Source: Candidatus Borkfalkia excrementavium
GTDB lineage: Bacteria > Bacillota > Clostridia > Christensenellales > Borkfalkiaceae
Length of the DNA stretch: 48,728 bases
Reading direction: 5' to 3'
Assembly: GCA_019115945.1 (NCBI GenBank)
Contig: DXCO01000014.1
Coordinates: 1-48,728 of the forward strand
Of this stretch, positions 17,126 to 26,323 are shown one piece after another (position 1 is the stretch's first letter; each line of letters opens with the position of its first letter). Below the pieces are notes generated by a model. The model did no database searches. It saw nothing but the letters and a program-made list of their open reading frames with translations, and had not been told where the DNA came from. The position numbers were made by a program, and so were the translations under genes.

Positions 17126-19213
17126 ATGAACGTACCCGAATTGTTCGGTTCGAATGTTTTCAACCGTCAGGTCATGCAGGACAAATTGCCGAAGGATATT
17201 TATAAGTCGCTTTCGAAAACCATCGACGAAGGCGCGCCGCTCGACATGGGCGTGGCGAACGTCGTGGCAAACGCCATGAAGGATTGGGCAGTGGAAAAGG
17301 GGGCGACCCATTTCACCCACTGGTTCCAGCCGATGACGGGCATCACCGCCGAAAAGCACGATTCCTTTATTTCCCCGACCAAAGACGGCAAAGTGATCAT
17401 GGAGTTTTCGGGCAAAGAACTCGTCGTGGGCGAGCCGGATGCGTCAAGTTTCCCCAGCGGAGGCGTGCGCGCCACGTTCGAGGCGCGCGGTTACACGGCA
17501 TGGGATCCTACGTCCTATGCTTTCGTAAAGGACGGCACGCTGTACATACCCACCGCCTTTTTCTCTTACAGCGGCGAGGTGCTGGACAAAAAGACCCCTC
17601 TTCTCAAAAGCATGGAAGCGCTCAACAAACAGGCGCTGCGCATCCTGCGCCTGTTCGGCAACAAAACGGCAAAGCGGGTATTTTCCACCGTCGGCGCCGA
17701 ACAGGAATACTTTTTGGTCGATAAACAGGTCTATCTGAAGCGCAAAGATCTCATCTATACGGGCAGGACGCTGTTCGGCGCGAAGCCTCCGAAAGGGCAG
17801 GAGTTGGAAGATCACTATTTCGGCGCGATCAAAACGCGCGTTTCCGCTTACATGAAAGACCTCGACGAAGAACTTTGGAAACTCGGCATTCTCGCAAAAA
17901 CCAAACACAACGAGGTCGCGCCCGCCCAGCACGAACTCGCCCCGATCTTTACGAGCACGAACGTCGCTTCCGACCAGAACCAACTCGTCATGGAAACGAT
18001 GAAGCGGGTGGCGGCAAAACACGGGCTCGTGTGCCTGCTGCATGAAAAGCCGTTCGCGGGCATCAACGGTTCGGGCAAACACAACAACTGGTCTATGAGC
18101 ACGGATACGGGGCTCAACCTTCTCGACCCGGGTTCCACGCCCGCCGAAAACGGACAGTTTATGGTATTTTTGACGGCCGTGATCAAGGCGGTGAACCTGC
18201 ATCAGGATCTTCTGCGCCTGTCGGTCGCCAGTGCGGGCAACGATCACCGCCTGGGCGCAAACGAAGCGCCGCCTGCCATCGTCTCCGTCTTTTTGGGCGA
18301 AGAACTCGAGGCGGTCATCAAGGCTTTGGAAAAGGACGAAAAGTATTCCGGAAAGGGCAAAAAGATCATGAAACTGGGCGTTGATACGCTCCCCGATCTT
18401 CCCAAAGACACGACCGACCGCAACCGCACGTCTCCCTTCGCGTTCACGGGCAACAAATTCGAATTCAGAATGGTCGGGTCCTCCTTCTCGCTTGCGGGGC
18501 CGAACATTGTGATCAACACGGCCGTGGCGGACGTTTTGCGCGAGTTTGCGGATCAACTGGAAGGTGCCGCAGATTTCAACGCGGCGTTGCACGATCTGGT
18601 CGCGGACACGATCAAAGAAAATAAGCGCATCATCTTCAACGGCAACAACTATTCGGAAGAATGGGCAAAAGAAGCGAAAAAGCGCGGCCTTCTGAACCTG
18701 AAAAACTCTGCGGAGGCGCTCCCGCATTTTGCGGATAAAAAGAACATCGAACTGTTCGAACGCAACGGCGTGTTTACCGCGCGCGAAGTTGAGACCAGAA
18801 CGGAGATCATGCTGGAAAACTATTCCAAAGTGCTCACCATCGAGGCGCTCACCATGCTCGAAATGGCGCGCAGGGATATTTATCCCGCCGTCAATGCGTA
18901 TATCGACAGTCTGTGTGCGACGGTCCGCTCCAAAAAGAAAGCGGACGAAAGTTTGAAATGCGGTGCGGAACAGCGCCTGATCGCAAAACTGACCGCATAC
19001 AGCGAAGAGATGTTCGACGGCACGGACGAACTCGAAGCGCTTCTTGCGGATGCGAAAAACTGCAAGGACGCAAAAACAGAGGCGGTTTTCTTTGCGGAAA
19101 AAGTTCTGCCCGTCATGGAAAAGATCCGTTCCTGCGCCGATGCCTGCGAGGGGCTCGTTTCCGGGCAGTACTGGCCTTTGCCCACATACGGAGAATTGCT
19201 GTTCAGCGTTTAA
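17126..19213 (+). CDS. glnN: glutamine synthetase, type III (GlnN)
   Basis: ATP-dependent condensation of glutamate and ammonia to glutamine. The 695-residue length and sequence (PELFGSNVFN at the start, FSYSGEVLDKKTPLL near 150, AGNDHRLGANEAPPA near 372) identify the large GSIII class rather than the 450-residue GlnA. The catalytic GS domain lies in the middle, flanked by GSIII-specific N- and C-terminal extensions. The ATG at 17126 is taken because AGGAGGT sits seven bases before it; reading further upstream would run through the leader hairpins. The ammonium transporter follows 33 bases later with no terminator, so they are probably co-transcribed. Confidence 0.95.
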   Translation: MNVPELFGSNVFNRQVMQDKLPKDIYKSLSKTIDEGAPLDMGVANVVANAMKDWAVEKGATHFTHWFQPMTGITAEKHDSFISPTKDGKVIMEFSGKELVVGEPDASSFPSGGVRATFEARGYTAWDPTSYAFVKDGTLYIPTAFFSYSGEVLDKKTPLLKSMEALNKQALRILRLFGNKTAKRVFSTVGAEQEYFLVDKQVYLKRKDLIYTGRTLFGAKPPKGQELEDHYFGAIKTRVSAYMKDLDEELWKLGILAKTKHNEVAPAQHELAPIFTSTNVASDQNQLVMETMKRVAAKHGLVCLLHEKPFAGINGSGKHNNWSMSTDTGLNLLDPGSTPAENGQFMVFLTAVIKAVNLHQDLLRLSVASAGNDHRLGANEAPPAIVSVFLGEELEAVIKALEKDEKYSGKGKKIMKLGVDTLPDLPKDTTDRNRTSPFAFTGNKFEFRMVGSSFSLAGPNIVINTAVADVLREFADQLEGAADFNAALHDLVADTIKENKRIIFNGNNYSEEWAKEAKKRGLLNLKNSAEALPHFADKKNIELFERNGVFTAREVETRTEIMLENYSKVLTIEALTMLEMARRDIYPAVNAYIDSLCATVRSKKKADESLKCGAEQRLIAKLTAYSEEMFDGTDELEALLADAKNCKDAKTEAVFFAEKVLPVMEKIRSCADACEGLVSGQYWPLPTYGELLFSV

Positions 19214-19246
19214 TTTATAAATTTGCTCAAAGGGAGGTATGAAAAA

Positions 19247-21016
19247 ATGGAAGGAATTTTCGGCTCGACGGGCGTATGGTTCTTGATCGGCGCGATCCTT
19301 GTCTGGTTCATGCAGGCGGGGTTTGCCATGGTGGAAACGGGTTTCACGCGCGCAAAAAACGCGGGCAACATCATCATGAAAAACCTCATGGATTTCTGTC
19401 TCGGAACCATTGTCTTTGTCCTGCTCGGGGCTGGTCTCCTGATGGGCGAGGATGCATTGTTCGGTCTGATCGGGATTCCGAATCTCGGCGTGTTTTCGGA
19501 TTTTGCGAATTACGACTGGTCAAATTTTTTCTTTAATCTCGTGTTCTGCGCGACGACGGCGACCATCGTATCGGGCGCCATGGCGGAAAGAACAAAATTT
19601 CTTTCCTACTGCATCTATTCTCTCGTCATCAGCGCTGTCGTATATCCCATCGAAGCGCATTGGGTATGGGGTGGCGGCTGGCTGACCAATGAAATATTCG
19701 GCGTGTACTACGTGGATTTTGCGGGTTCTTCCCTCATCCATATGGTCGGCGGCATTTCCTCGTTTATCGGCGCGCTGATTTTGGGGCCGCGCTGGGGCAA
19801 ATATCTGGATAAAGACGGAAATCCCACGCTCCTTCGCAAAAACGTAAAATATGTGCGTGCGATCCCCGGGCATAACCTGACGGTCGGCGCCCTCGGCGTG
19901 TTTATCCTTTGGTTTTGCTGGTACGGGTTCAACGGTGCGGCGGCAAAAGATATGACGCAACTTGCCCAGATCCTCGTCGTCACCACCGTGGCCACGGCGA
20001 CATCTACCTGCGCCACCATGATCTTTACCTGGATCAAAAACAAAAAACCGGACGTATCGATGACCCTGAACGGGTCGCTCGCCGGACTTGTGGCCATCAC
20101 GGCAGGGTGCGCGAACGTCGATGTCGTGGGTGCCTTCTTCATCGGTCTGGTCGCGGGAGTACTCGTCGACGTTGCCGTCGAAGTGATCGATAAAAAATTG
20201 CATGTAGACGATCCCGTCGGCGCGATCGCGGTGCACGGCTGCAACGGGCTGTGGGGAACGATAGCCGTAGCGCTGTTTTCAACGGGCATCAACCCCGTGG
20301 TGGACAGCGAAACGGGAGTCGTGCTTTCCGCTCAGAAAGGGCTGTTTTACGGCGGCGGGCTGAACATGCTCGGGACGCAGTTGATCGGCATAGTGTGCAT
20401 CGCCGCATGGACGATCGTCTGCATGATCGCTCTTTTCCAGATCCTCAAACATACCTGCGGCGTCCGCGCTTCCAGGATAGAAGAGATCGAGGGGCTGGAC
20501 AAACACGAGCACGGCCTGCCGAGCGCATACGCCGACTTTGTCGCTGCGCCGCTCGCGGCTGAAATGCTCGACCCTGAAGGCGTTCCCGCTCTTGAAGGAG
20601 AGGAGATCCCTGCCGAAGTGCCTATGGCGGCACAAATCAATGAGAACAAAGATGCGAAACTTTCCAAAGTCGTTATCCTCACCAAGCAGTCCAAGTTCGA
20701 ATCACTCAAACAGTCGCTCAATGCGATCGGCGTGACGGGGATCACCGTAACGCAGGTGCTGGGATGCGGCGTCCAGAAGGGTGCGGGCGAATATTATCGG
20801 GGCGTTAAGGTGGATATGGATCTTCTCCCGAAAGTAAAGGTAGAAGTGGTCGTCAGCAAGGTTCCCGTAGAAGAAGTGGTGGCCGCGGCGCGAAAGGCTC
20901 TGTATACCGGGCATATCGGGGACGGAAAAATTTTCGTATATGACGTGGAAGATGTCGTGCGGATCCGTACGGGCGAAAGCGGATATGACGCCCTGCAGGA
21001 TCCTGATCAGACATGA
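19247..21016 (+). CDS. amtB: ammonium transporter fused to a PII signal domain
   Basis: A 589-residue membrane protein. The first 410 residues form an Amt/Rh channel with about 11 membrane segments (AGFAMVETGFTRAKNAGNI near 22, GGISSFIGALILG near 168, HGCNGLWGT near 329). A linker of about 60 residues leads to a complete PII (GlnB/GlnK) domain at about 470-589. That domain has a T-loop-like stretch (GEYYRGV), DLLPKVKVEVVVS and the IGDGKIFVYDVEDVVRIRTGE ATP/2-oxoglutarate region. The T-loop is tyrosine-rich. In most bacteria PII is a separate trimer that plugs the channel; here the regulator is tethered, one per subunit. AGGGAGG lies nine bases before the ATG. Confidence 0.95.
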   Translation: MEGIFGSTGVWFLIGAILVWFMQAGFAMVETGFTRAKNAGNIIMKNLMDFCLGTIVFVLLGAGLLMGEDALFGLIGIPNLGVFSDFANYDWSNFFFNLVFCATTATIVSGAMAERTKFLSYCIYSLVISAVVYPIEAHWVWGGGWLTNEIFGVYYVDFAGSSLIHMVGGISSFIGALILGPRWGKYLDKDGNPTLLRKNVKYVRAIPGHNLTVGALGVFILWFCWYGFNGAAAKDMTQLAQILVVTTVATATSTCATMIFTWIKNKKPDVSMTLNGSLAGLVAITAGCANVDVVGAFFIGLVAGVLVDVAVEVIDKKLHVDDPVGAIAVHGCNGLWGTIAVALFSTGINPVVDSETGVVLSAQKGLFYGGGLNMLGTQLIGIVCIAAWTIVCMIALFQILKHTCGVRASRIEEIEGLDKHEHGLPSAYADFVAAPLAAEMLDPEGVPALEGEEIPAEVPMAAQINENKDAKLSKVVILTKQSKFESLKQSLNAIGVTGITVTQVLGCGVQKGAGEYYRGVKVDMDLLPKVKVEVVVSKVPVEEVVAAARKALYTGHIGDGKIFVYDVEDVVRIRTGESGYDALQDPDQT

Positions 21017-21055
21017 TAAACTTTTCATTGGCTCACACTCGTTTTCTCATAAGCA

Positions 21056-21094
21056 GGAATGTGCTCCGCCGCAAGGCGGGGCGCATTTCCTTTT
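21056..21094 (+). terminator. terminator after amt
   Basis: A strong stem of about 15 pairs (21056-21070 with 21075-21090, one bulge) closed by a GCAA tetraloop and followed by TTTT. Confidence 0.88.
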
Positions 21095-21171
21095 GCGGGT
21101 TTTTCCAAAAAGATAATTTTTGCTTATATTCCTTATTCAAAATAGTGAAAAAACGAATATTTTGTCATTGC

Positions 21172-21201
21172 TTGACGCCCGAAAGGGGGAAAGCCTATAA
21201 T
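21172..21201 (+). promoter_or_regulatory. promoter of the split glutamate synthase operon
   Basis: TTGACG, 18-base spacer, perfect TATAAT; transcription starts about 35 bases before the first start codon, so there is no room for a long leader. Confidence 0.75.
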
Positions 21202-21242
21202 AGATGCGTTCAAAAAGATTTACGTTTGCGGGAGAGAACGAT

Positions 21243-22340
21243 ATGTTGTTGAAGGAAGGTCAGTTCAGAAATCCGTCGGGTTGCGCCGTTACGGGCGTGA
21301 TCGACAGGAGCGGCAAGGGTATGAGCGGAGAGGGGATGATCCGTGCGATCTCCGTCATGCGCGACCGCTCCAACGGTTTGGGCGGCGGGTTTGCCGGTTA
21401 CGGCATTTATCCTCATTATAAAGATTTTTACGCCTTTCATCTTTTCTACGATGAGAAGACGGCGCAGTCGGATACGGAAACTTTTTTGAAAAGACATTTC
21501 GAGATCGTGTATTCCTCCGAAATCCAGACGCGGAAAATTTCTGCCGTAAAGGACGAACCGCTGATTTTCCGCTATTTTCTGGCGCCTCTGCCGCAGAAAC
21601 TGGCAAACAGCCATCTGGACGAAAGGGAGTATGTCGCGCGGTGCGTCAACCGCATCAATGCGGAAATCGTCGGCGCATACGTCTTTTCCTGCGGTAAAGA
21701 TATGGGCATTTTCAAAGGGGTCGGCTATCCCGAGGATATCGGCAGATTTTACCGCCTGGAAGAATACGAGGGATATGCCTGGACGTGTCACGGCAGATAT
21801 CCGACGAACACGCCCGGCTGGTGGGGCGGCGCGCATCCGTTCGGGCTTTTGGATTTTTCCGTCGTGCACAACGGAGAAATTTCTTCGTACGACGCAAACC
21901 GCCGTTACATCGAAATGTTCGGTTACAAATGCACTTTGCAGACGGATACCGAGGTGATCACCTATATCATCGACTATCTCGTGCGAAAAATGGGGCTGAC
22001 TTTAGAAGAGGTCGCGCACGTGATCGCGGCGTCCTTTTGGTCCACGATCGCGGAAAAAGACGCGGAATCGCGCGAGCAGGAAACGCTGCTCCGCCGCATG
22101 TTTCCCTCTCTGCTCGTAACGGGGCCGTTCTCCATCATACTCGGGTATACGGGCGGTCTGATGGCTTTGGGCGACAGGCTCAAACTCCGCTCCATGGTCT
22201 GTGCGGAGAAAGGGGATAAGGCATATATCGCGAGCGAAGAGAGCGCGATCAGGATGATCGAACCGGATCTTGACAGGGTCTGGACGCCTGCGGGCGGCGA
22301 GCCGGTGATCTTTGAACTTTACAAAGGAGGGCGCGGCTGA
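21243..22340 (+). CDS. glutamate synthase, glutamine amidotransferase (class II) subunit
   Basis: Releases ammonia from glutamine for the glutamate synthase encoded downstream. The 365-residue product is a stand-alone equivalent of the N-terminal Ntn domain of large GOGAT. The likely nucleophile is C14 in PSGCAVTG, preceded by a short leader that would be removed. DRSNGLGGGFAGYGIYP follows near 41-57, with a HGRYPTNT substrate motif (near 183) and HNGEI (near 208). GGGAGAG precedes the ATG. The stop overlaps the next start by one base (TGATG), so the subunits are translationally coupled. Confidence 0.9.
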   Translation: MLLKEGQFRNPSGCAVTGVIDRSGKGMSGEGMIRAISVMRDRSNGLGGGFAGYGIYPHYKDFYAFHLFYDEKTAQSDTETFLKRHFEIVYSSEIQTRKISAVKDEPLIFRYFLAPLPQKLANSHLDEREYVARCVNRINAEIVGAYVFSCGKDMGIFKGVGYPEDIGRFYRLEEYEGYAWTCHGRYPTNTPGWWGGAHPFGLLDFSVVHNGEISSYDANRRYIEMFGYKCTLQTDTEVITYIIDYLVRKMGLTLEEVAHVIAASFWSTIAEKDAESREQETLLRRMFPSLLVTGPFSIILGYTGGLMALGDRLKLRSMVCAEKGDKAYIASEESAIRMIEPDLDRVWTPAGGEPVIFELYKGGRG

Positions 22341-23848
22341 TGGATATGTATATACAGCCCGACTACGAAGTCGTGCGGAATTCCGACCGTTGCATTGCCT
22401 GCCGCGTCTGCGAGCGGCAGTGCGCTAATCTCGTGCATTCTTACGACCCCGATACGGGCAAAATGAAGGCAGACAGCGAAAAATGCGTGAATTGTCACCG
22501 CTGCGTCTGCCTCTGCCCGACGCATGCGCTGAAGATCGTGCGTTCGGACGATACCTATAAAATCAATGCAAACTGGAGCAACCAGACGATCAACGAGGTG
22601 TACAGGCAGGCAAATTCCGGCGGCGTTTTGCTCTCTTCGATGGGAAATCCGAAAGAATATCCGATTTTTTGGGATAAAATGCTCGTCAATGCCTCGCAGG
22701 TGACCAATCCGCCCATCGATCCTCTGCGCGAACCCATGGAAACGCAGGTGTTTTTGGGCAAACATACCGTCAAAATCGAGCGCGACGAGCGCGGCAAACT
22801 GAAAAACACGCTGCCTCCGCAACTCAAACTCAAAGTGCCCGTCATGTTTTCGGCCATGAGTTACGGCTCGATCAGTTACAATGCGCACGAAAGCCTTGCG
22901 CGCGCGGCGGAAGAACTGGGAACATATTACAACACGGGCGAAGGCGGGCTGCATAAAGATTTTTACAAATACGGCAAAAATACCATCGTACAGGTCGCGT
23001 CCGGCCGGTTCGGCGTGTTTCGGGACTATCTTGAAAATGCCGCGGCCATCGAGATCAAGATGGGGCAGGGCGCGAAACCGGGGATCGGGGGCCATCTGCC
23101 CGGCGCAAAAATTTCCGCCGACGTTTCCGAAACGCGCATGATCCCGCAGGGGGTGGACGCGATTTCTCCCGCGCCGCATCACGATATTTATTCGATCGAA
23201 GATCTGCGCCAGTTGGTCTATTCGCTGAAAGAGGCGACCGATTATAAAAAACCCGTTATCGTCAAGATCGCAGCGGTACACAATACGGCGGCGATCGCGA
23301 GCGGGATCGCGAGGAGCGGCGCCGATATCATCGCCATCGACGGATATCGCGGCGGCACGGGCGCGGCGCCTACCCGCATCCGCGATAACGTGGGGATCCC
23401 CATCGAACTCGCGCTTGCGGAAGCGGACCAGCGCCTCAGGGAAGAGGGGATCCGCGACAACGTGTCCATTGTGGTCGGCGGTTCCATCCGTTCGAGCGCA
23501 GATCTCCTCAAGGCCATCGCGCTGGGCGCAGACGCATGTTATATCGGTACGGCGGCGCTTTTGGCGCTCGGCTGTCATCTGTGCAGGACCTGTCACGAGG
23601 GGAAATGCAATTGGGGCATCGCCACGCAGAGGCCCGACCTCGTCAAGCGCCTGAATCCGGAGATCGGCTATAAACGGCTCGTCAATCTGGTCACGGCGTG
23701 GAATCACGAACTGCAGGAAATGATGGGCGGCATGGGGATCAATTCCGTAGAGGCACTCCGCGGGAACAGGCTGATGCTGCGCGGCGTCGGTCTGACCGAT
23801 ACCGAACTGAAAATTCTCGGCATCAAGTATGCGGGAGAGTCGCTCTGA
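22340..23848 (+). CDS. gltB: glutamate synthase, FMN-binding synthase subunit with ferredoxin domain
   Basis: Central catalytic subunit: transfers ammonia to 2-oxoglutarate and reduces the iminoglutarate to glutamate. It has 502 residues. An N-terminal two-cluster ferredoxin domain (CIACRVC at 18-24, CVNCHRC near 52) precedes the FMN TIM barrel (PVMFSAMSYGSISYNA near 170, GEGGLHKDF near 203, KPGIGGHLPG near 245). The GOGAT 3Fe-4S motif is near 414-425 (CHLCRTCHEGKC) with GIATQRPDL. This is the archaeal/Thermotoga-type split arrangement; the fused ferredoxin points to electron input from ferredoxin or from the downstream iron-sulfur and flavoprotein subunits. Confidence 0.92.
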   Translation: MDMYIQPDYEVVRNSDRCIACRVCERQCANLVHSYDPDTGKMKADSEKCVNCHRCVCLCPTHALKIVRSDDTYKINANWSNQTINEVYRQANSGGVLLSSMGNPKEYPIFWDKMLVNASQVTNPPIDPLREPMETQVFLGKHTVKIERDERGKLKNTLPPQLKLKVPVMFSAMSYGSISYNAHESLARAAEELGTYYNTGEGGLHKDFYKYGKNTIVQVASGRFGVFRDYLENAAAIEIKMGQGAKPGIGGHLPGAKISADVSETRMIPQGVDAISPAPHHDIYSIEDLRQLVYSLKEATDYKKPVIVKIAAVHNTAAIASGIARSGADIIAIDGYRGGTGAAPTRIRDNVGIPIELALAEADQRLREEGIRDNVSIVVGGSIRSSADLLKAIALGADACYIGTAALLALGCHLCRTCHEGKCNWGIATQRPDLVKRLNPEIGYKRLVNLVTAWNHELQEMMGGMGINSVEALRGNRLMLRGVGLTDTELKILGIKYAGESL

Positions 23849-23862
23849 GTGAGGGAGAGGTT

Positions 23863-24315
23863 ATGAAACGGATCTACGTAAACGAAAAATGGTGCCTCGG
23901 CTGCCATCTTTGCGAATATGAATGCGCATTTGCCAATTCGGGCATGACGGATATGGTCAAGGCGCTCAAAGGAAAGGCCATTCACCCGAAGATCAGCGTA
24001 GAGGACGGCGGCGACATTCATTTTGCCGTCAACTGCCGTCACTGTACGGATGCGGTATGCGTCAAAAGTTGCATATCGGGCGCCCTTTCCAAAGGAGAGG
24101 ACGGCGTCGTGCGCATCGACCAAAATAAATGCGTGGGGTGTTTTACCTGTATTCTCGTATGCCCTTACGGGGCGATCATGCCTGCGCCCGACGGCCATGC
24201 GGCGCAGAAATGCCAACTTTGCACGGACAATCTGTGCGGAGAGCCCAACTGTGTCATGCACTGCCCCAATCGGGCGATCGTGTTTGAAGAGAGGGCAGAG
24301 GGAGGCGCGCAATGA
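23863..24315 (+). CDS. four-cluster ferredoxin-type iron-sulfur subunit
   Basis: A 150-residue electron carrier of the HycB/DmsB type. It has four cysteine groups: CLGCHLCEYEC (near 11), CRHCTDAVCVKSC (near 60), CVGCFTCILVC (near 90) and CQLCTDNLCGEPNC (near 115), enough for four 4Fe-4S clusters. Its position between the synthase and flavoprotein genes suggests it links them electrically. GAGGGAGAGG precedes the ATG. The stop codon overlaps the next start (ATGA). Partner assignment is from context. Confidence 0.88.
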   Translation: MKRIYVNEKWCLGCHLCEYECAFANSGMTDMVKALKGKAIHPKISVEDGGDIHFAVNCRHCTDAVCVKSCISGALSKGEDGVVRIDQNKCVGCFTCILVCPYGAIMPAPDGHAAQKCQLCTDNLCGEPNCVMHCPNRAIVFEERAEGGAQ

Positions 24316-25541
24316 AATATGTGATTATCGGAAATTCCGCCGCCGGCATCGCCGCCGCAGAGGGGATCCGTTCCGCGGACAAAACGGGGGAGATCACCAT
24401 CGTGAGCGACGAAAAATATCATACGTACGGCAGGCCGCTCATCTCGTATTACCTGCTCGGAAAAACCGATCGCGGCCGCATGCGGTACCGCCCTGCGGAT
24501 TTTTATCAAAAAAACGGCGTTTCGCCCCTCTTCGGCGTGCGCGCCGAAAAAATCGACGCACAGAAAAAGCAGGTTTTTCTCAGCGATAAAAGGGTGCTTC
24601 CGTACGACAAATTGCTGATCGCGACGGGTTCGCGTCCCTTTCTTCCTCCGATGGAGGGGATGGAAGGGGTGAAAAACAAGTTCAGTTTTATGACGTTGGC
24701 CGACGCGCTCTCGCTCGAAAAAGTTTTATCCCGCAAAAAGAAGGTGCTGATCGTCGGCGCAGGACTGATCGGGTTAAAATGTCTGGAGGGTATCGCCGGA
24801 CGGGTCGGAAAGGTCTCCGTCGTCGATATGGCGGACAGGGTACTGCCCAGCATCCTCGACGAAGAGGGCGCGGCGATCGTCCGCCGCGAACTGGAGTCAA
24901 AGGGCGCAGAATTCTATCTTTCGGACAGCGTTGCAAAGTTTGAAGGAGATCTCGCCAGGCTGAAAAGCGGCAGAGAGATCCCCTTCGATATCCTGGTCGT
25001 TGCGGCGGGCGTCCGCCCGAATACGGAATTGGTGCAGGATGCGGGCGGCGAAGTCGCGCGCGGCATCGTCACCGATTTTCGCGGCGAAACGTCGCTGAAA
25101 GACGTGTTTGCCGCAGGAGACTGCGTTGAAAGTTACGATATAACGTCCGGACGCCGCAAGATCCTCGCTCTTTTGCCCAATGCGTACGAGCAGGGCTATT
25201 GCGCGGGCGTCAACATGGCGGGCGGCGAGGCGGTTTTCGACCGTGCCATGCCGCTGAACGCCATCGGCTTTTTCGGCTCGCACGTACTCACGGCGGGCAG
25301 TTATGAGGGCGAAAGCATCCTCTTTGCGGAAGGGGAACGATACAAAAAATTTTTTGTGAAAGAGGGCAGGCTGAACGGTTTTATCCTCATCAACTGTTCG
25401 GAACGCGCGGGGATCTATACGGCCCTGGTCAGAAACGGAACGCCCCTGTCCGAAGTGGATTTTTCACTGCTTGAGGAGAGGCCGATGCTCATGGCGTATC
25501 CCCGTGCGGAGCGGGAAAAGATGCTTTCCAGAGAGGTATAA
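24312..25541 (+). CDS. FAD/NAD(P)-dependent oxidoreductase of the glutamate synthase
   Basis: A 409-residue pyridine nucleotide-disulfide reductase-type flavoprotein. The FAD-binding start is YVIIGNSAAGIAAAEGI. LLIATGSRPFLPP lies near 98, the NAD(P) fold GAGLIGLKCLEG near 147 and the second FAD motif DVFAAGDC near 264. It lacks a redox-active CxxxxC pair, resembling NADH oxidase or rubredoxin reductase-like enzymes. In this operon it most plausibly takes the role of the small GltD subunit, delivering NAD(P)H electrons; a different or additional acceptor is possible. Confidence 0.85.
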   Translation: MKYVIIGNSAAGIAAAEGIRSADKTGEITIVSDEKYHTYGRPLISYYLLGKTDRGRMRYRPADFYQKNGVSPLFGVRAEKIDAQKKQVFLSDKRVLPYDKLLIATGSRPFLPPMEGMEGVKNKFSFMTLADALSLEKVLSRKKKVLIVGAGLIGLKCLEGIAGRVGKVSVVDMADRVLPSILDEEGAAIVRRELESKGAEFYLSDSVAKFEGDLARLKSGREIPFDILVVAAGVRPNTELVQDAGGEVARGIVTDFRGETSLKDVFAAGDCVESYDITSGRRKILALLPNAYEQGYCAGVNMAGGEAVFDRAMPLNAIGFFGSHVLTAGSYEGESILFAEGERYKKFFVKEGRLNGFILINCSERAGIYTALVRNGTPLSEVDFSLLEERPMLMAYPRAEREKMLSREV

Positions 25542-25543
25542 AC

Positions 25544-26266
25544 ATGCAGATAGACGCGAAAGATCTTCATTTTTCGGCACTCGGCAGAGCGGTGCGCGAG
25601 TGTGCGGACAGGGAGATCGTAATTAAAAATTGTATCGGGCAGAGATATATCGCGTCCGGGCTTTCGGGCAAGGATATCGCGATTTACGGAACGCCGGGCA
25701 ATGCGCTCGGCGCCTACCTTGACGGCTGCAGGATCGCCGTTCACGGCAACGCGCAGGAGGCCACCGGCGACACCATGAACGGCGGCGAGATCGACGTTTA
25801 CGGCAGTGCGGGCGATGCAACGGGTTACGCCATGCGCGGAGGCAGGATCTTCGTCCTCGGCGACGTCGGGTATCGCTGCGGCATTCATATGAAGGCGTAT
25901 AAAGAGAACAAACCCGCGATCGTGATCGGCGGCCGTGCGGGAAGTTTCCTCGGGGAATATCAGGCGGGCGGCATCATCGTCGTGCTCGGAGACAGCGAAG
26001 AAAATAAGCCGATCATCGGCAATTTCTGCGGTACAGGCATGCACGGCGGCGAGATTTTTCTTCGCTGCGATCGCATTCCGACCAGACTGCCCGCGCAGGT
26101 CAGGGCGGAAAAACTTCCGCGCCTTGCGGATGCAGAAGCGGAGGCGCTCGTCCGACAGTGGTGCGCCCTGTTCGGAAAAGATGAAAAAAAGTTTCTGAAC
26201 GCCTGCTATTATCGGCTCACGCCGGACAGCGATAATCCCTACCGGCAGATGTACACCGTCAATTAG
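25544..26266 (+). CDS. glutamate synthase, GXGXG (alpha C-terminal) subunit
   Basis: A 240-residue right-handed beta-helix protein equivalent to the C-terminal domain of large GOGAT. It shows repeating GxxGxxxxGGxIxVxG turns between about residues 45 and 155. It is structural, supporting the channel between amidotransferase and synthase. It starts three bases after the previous stop. A C-terminal tail of about 60 residues is alpha-helical. It is the last gene of the operon; no terminator hairpin is visible before dapF 57 bases later, so read-through is possible. Confidence 0.88.
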   Translation: MQIDAKDLHFSALGRAVRECADREIVIKNCIGQRYIASGLSGKDIAIYGTPGNALGAYLDGCRIAVHGNAQEATGDTMNGGEIDVYGSAGDATGYAMRGGRIFVLGDVGYRCGIHMKAYKENKPAIVIGGRAGSFLGEYQAGGIIVVLGDSEENKPIIGNFCGTGMHGGEIFLRCDRIPTRLPAQVRAEKLPRLADAEAEALVRQWCALFGKDEKKFLNACYYRLTPDSDNPYRQMYTVN

Positions 26267-26323
26267 GCGGCGGAAAGTTCGGTCGTTTGCGGTATTTGGA
26301 AAAAAGCAAAACAGGAGAAAACG

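Noticed and set aside
22319-23707. 462-codon minus-strand frame opposite the glutamate synthase gene
   Set aside because: Same pattern: shadow of an identified coding sequence, no ribosome site or family match.
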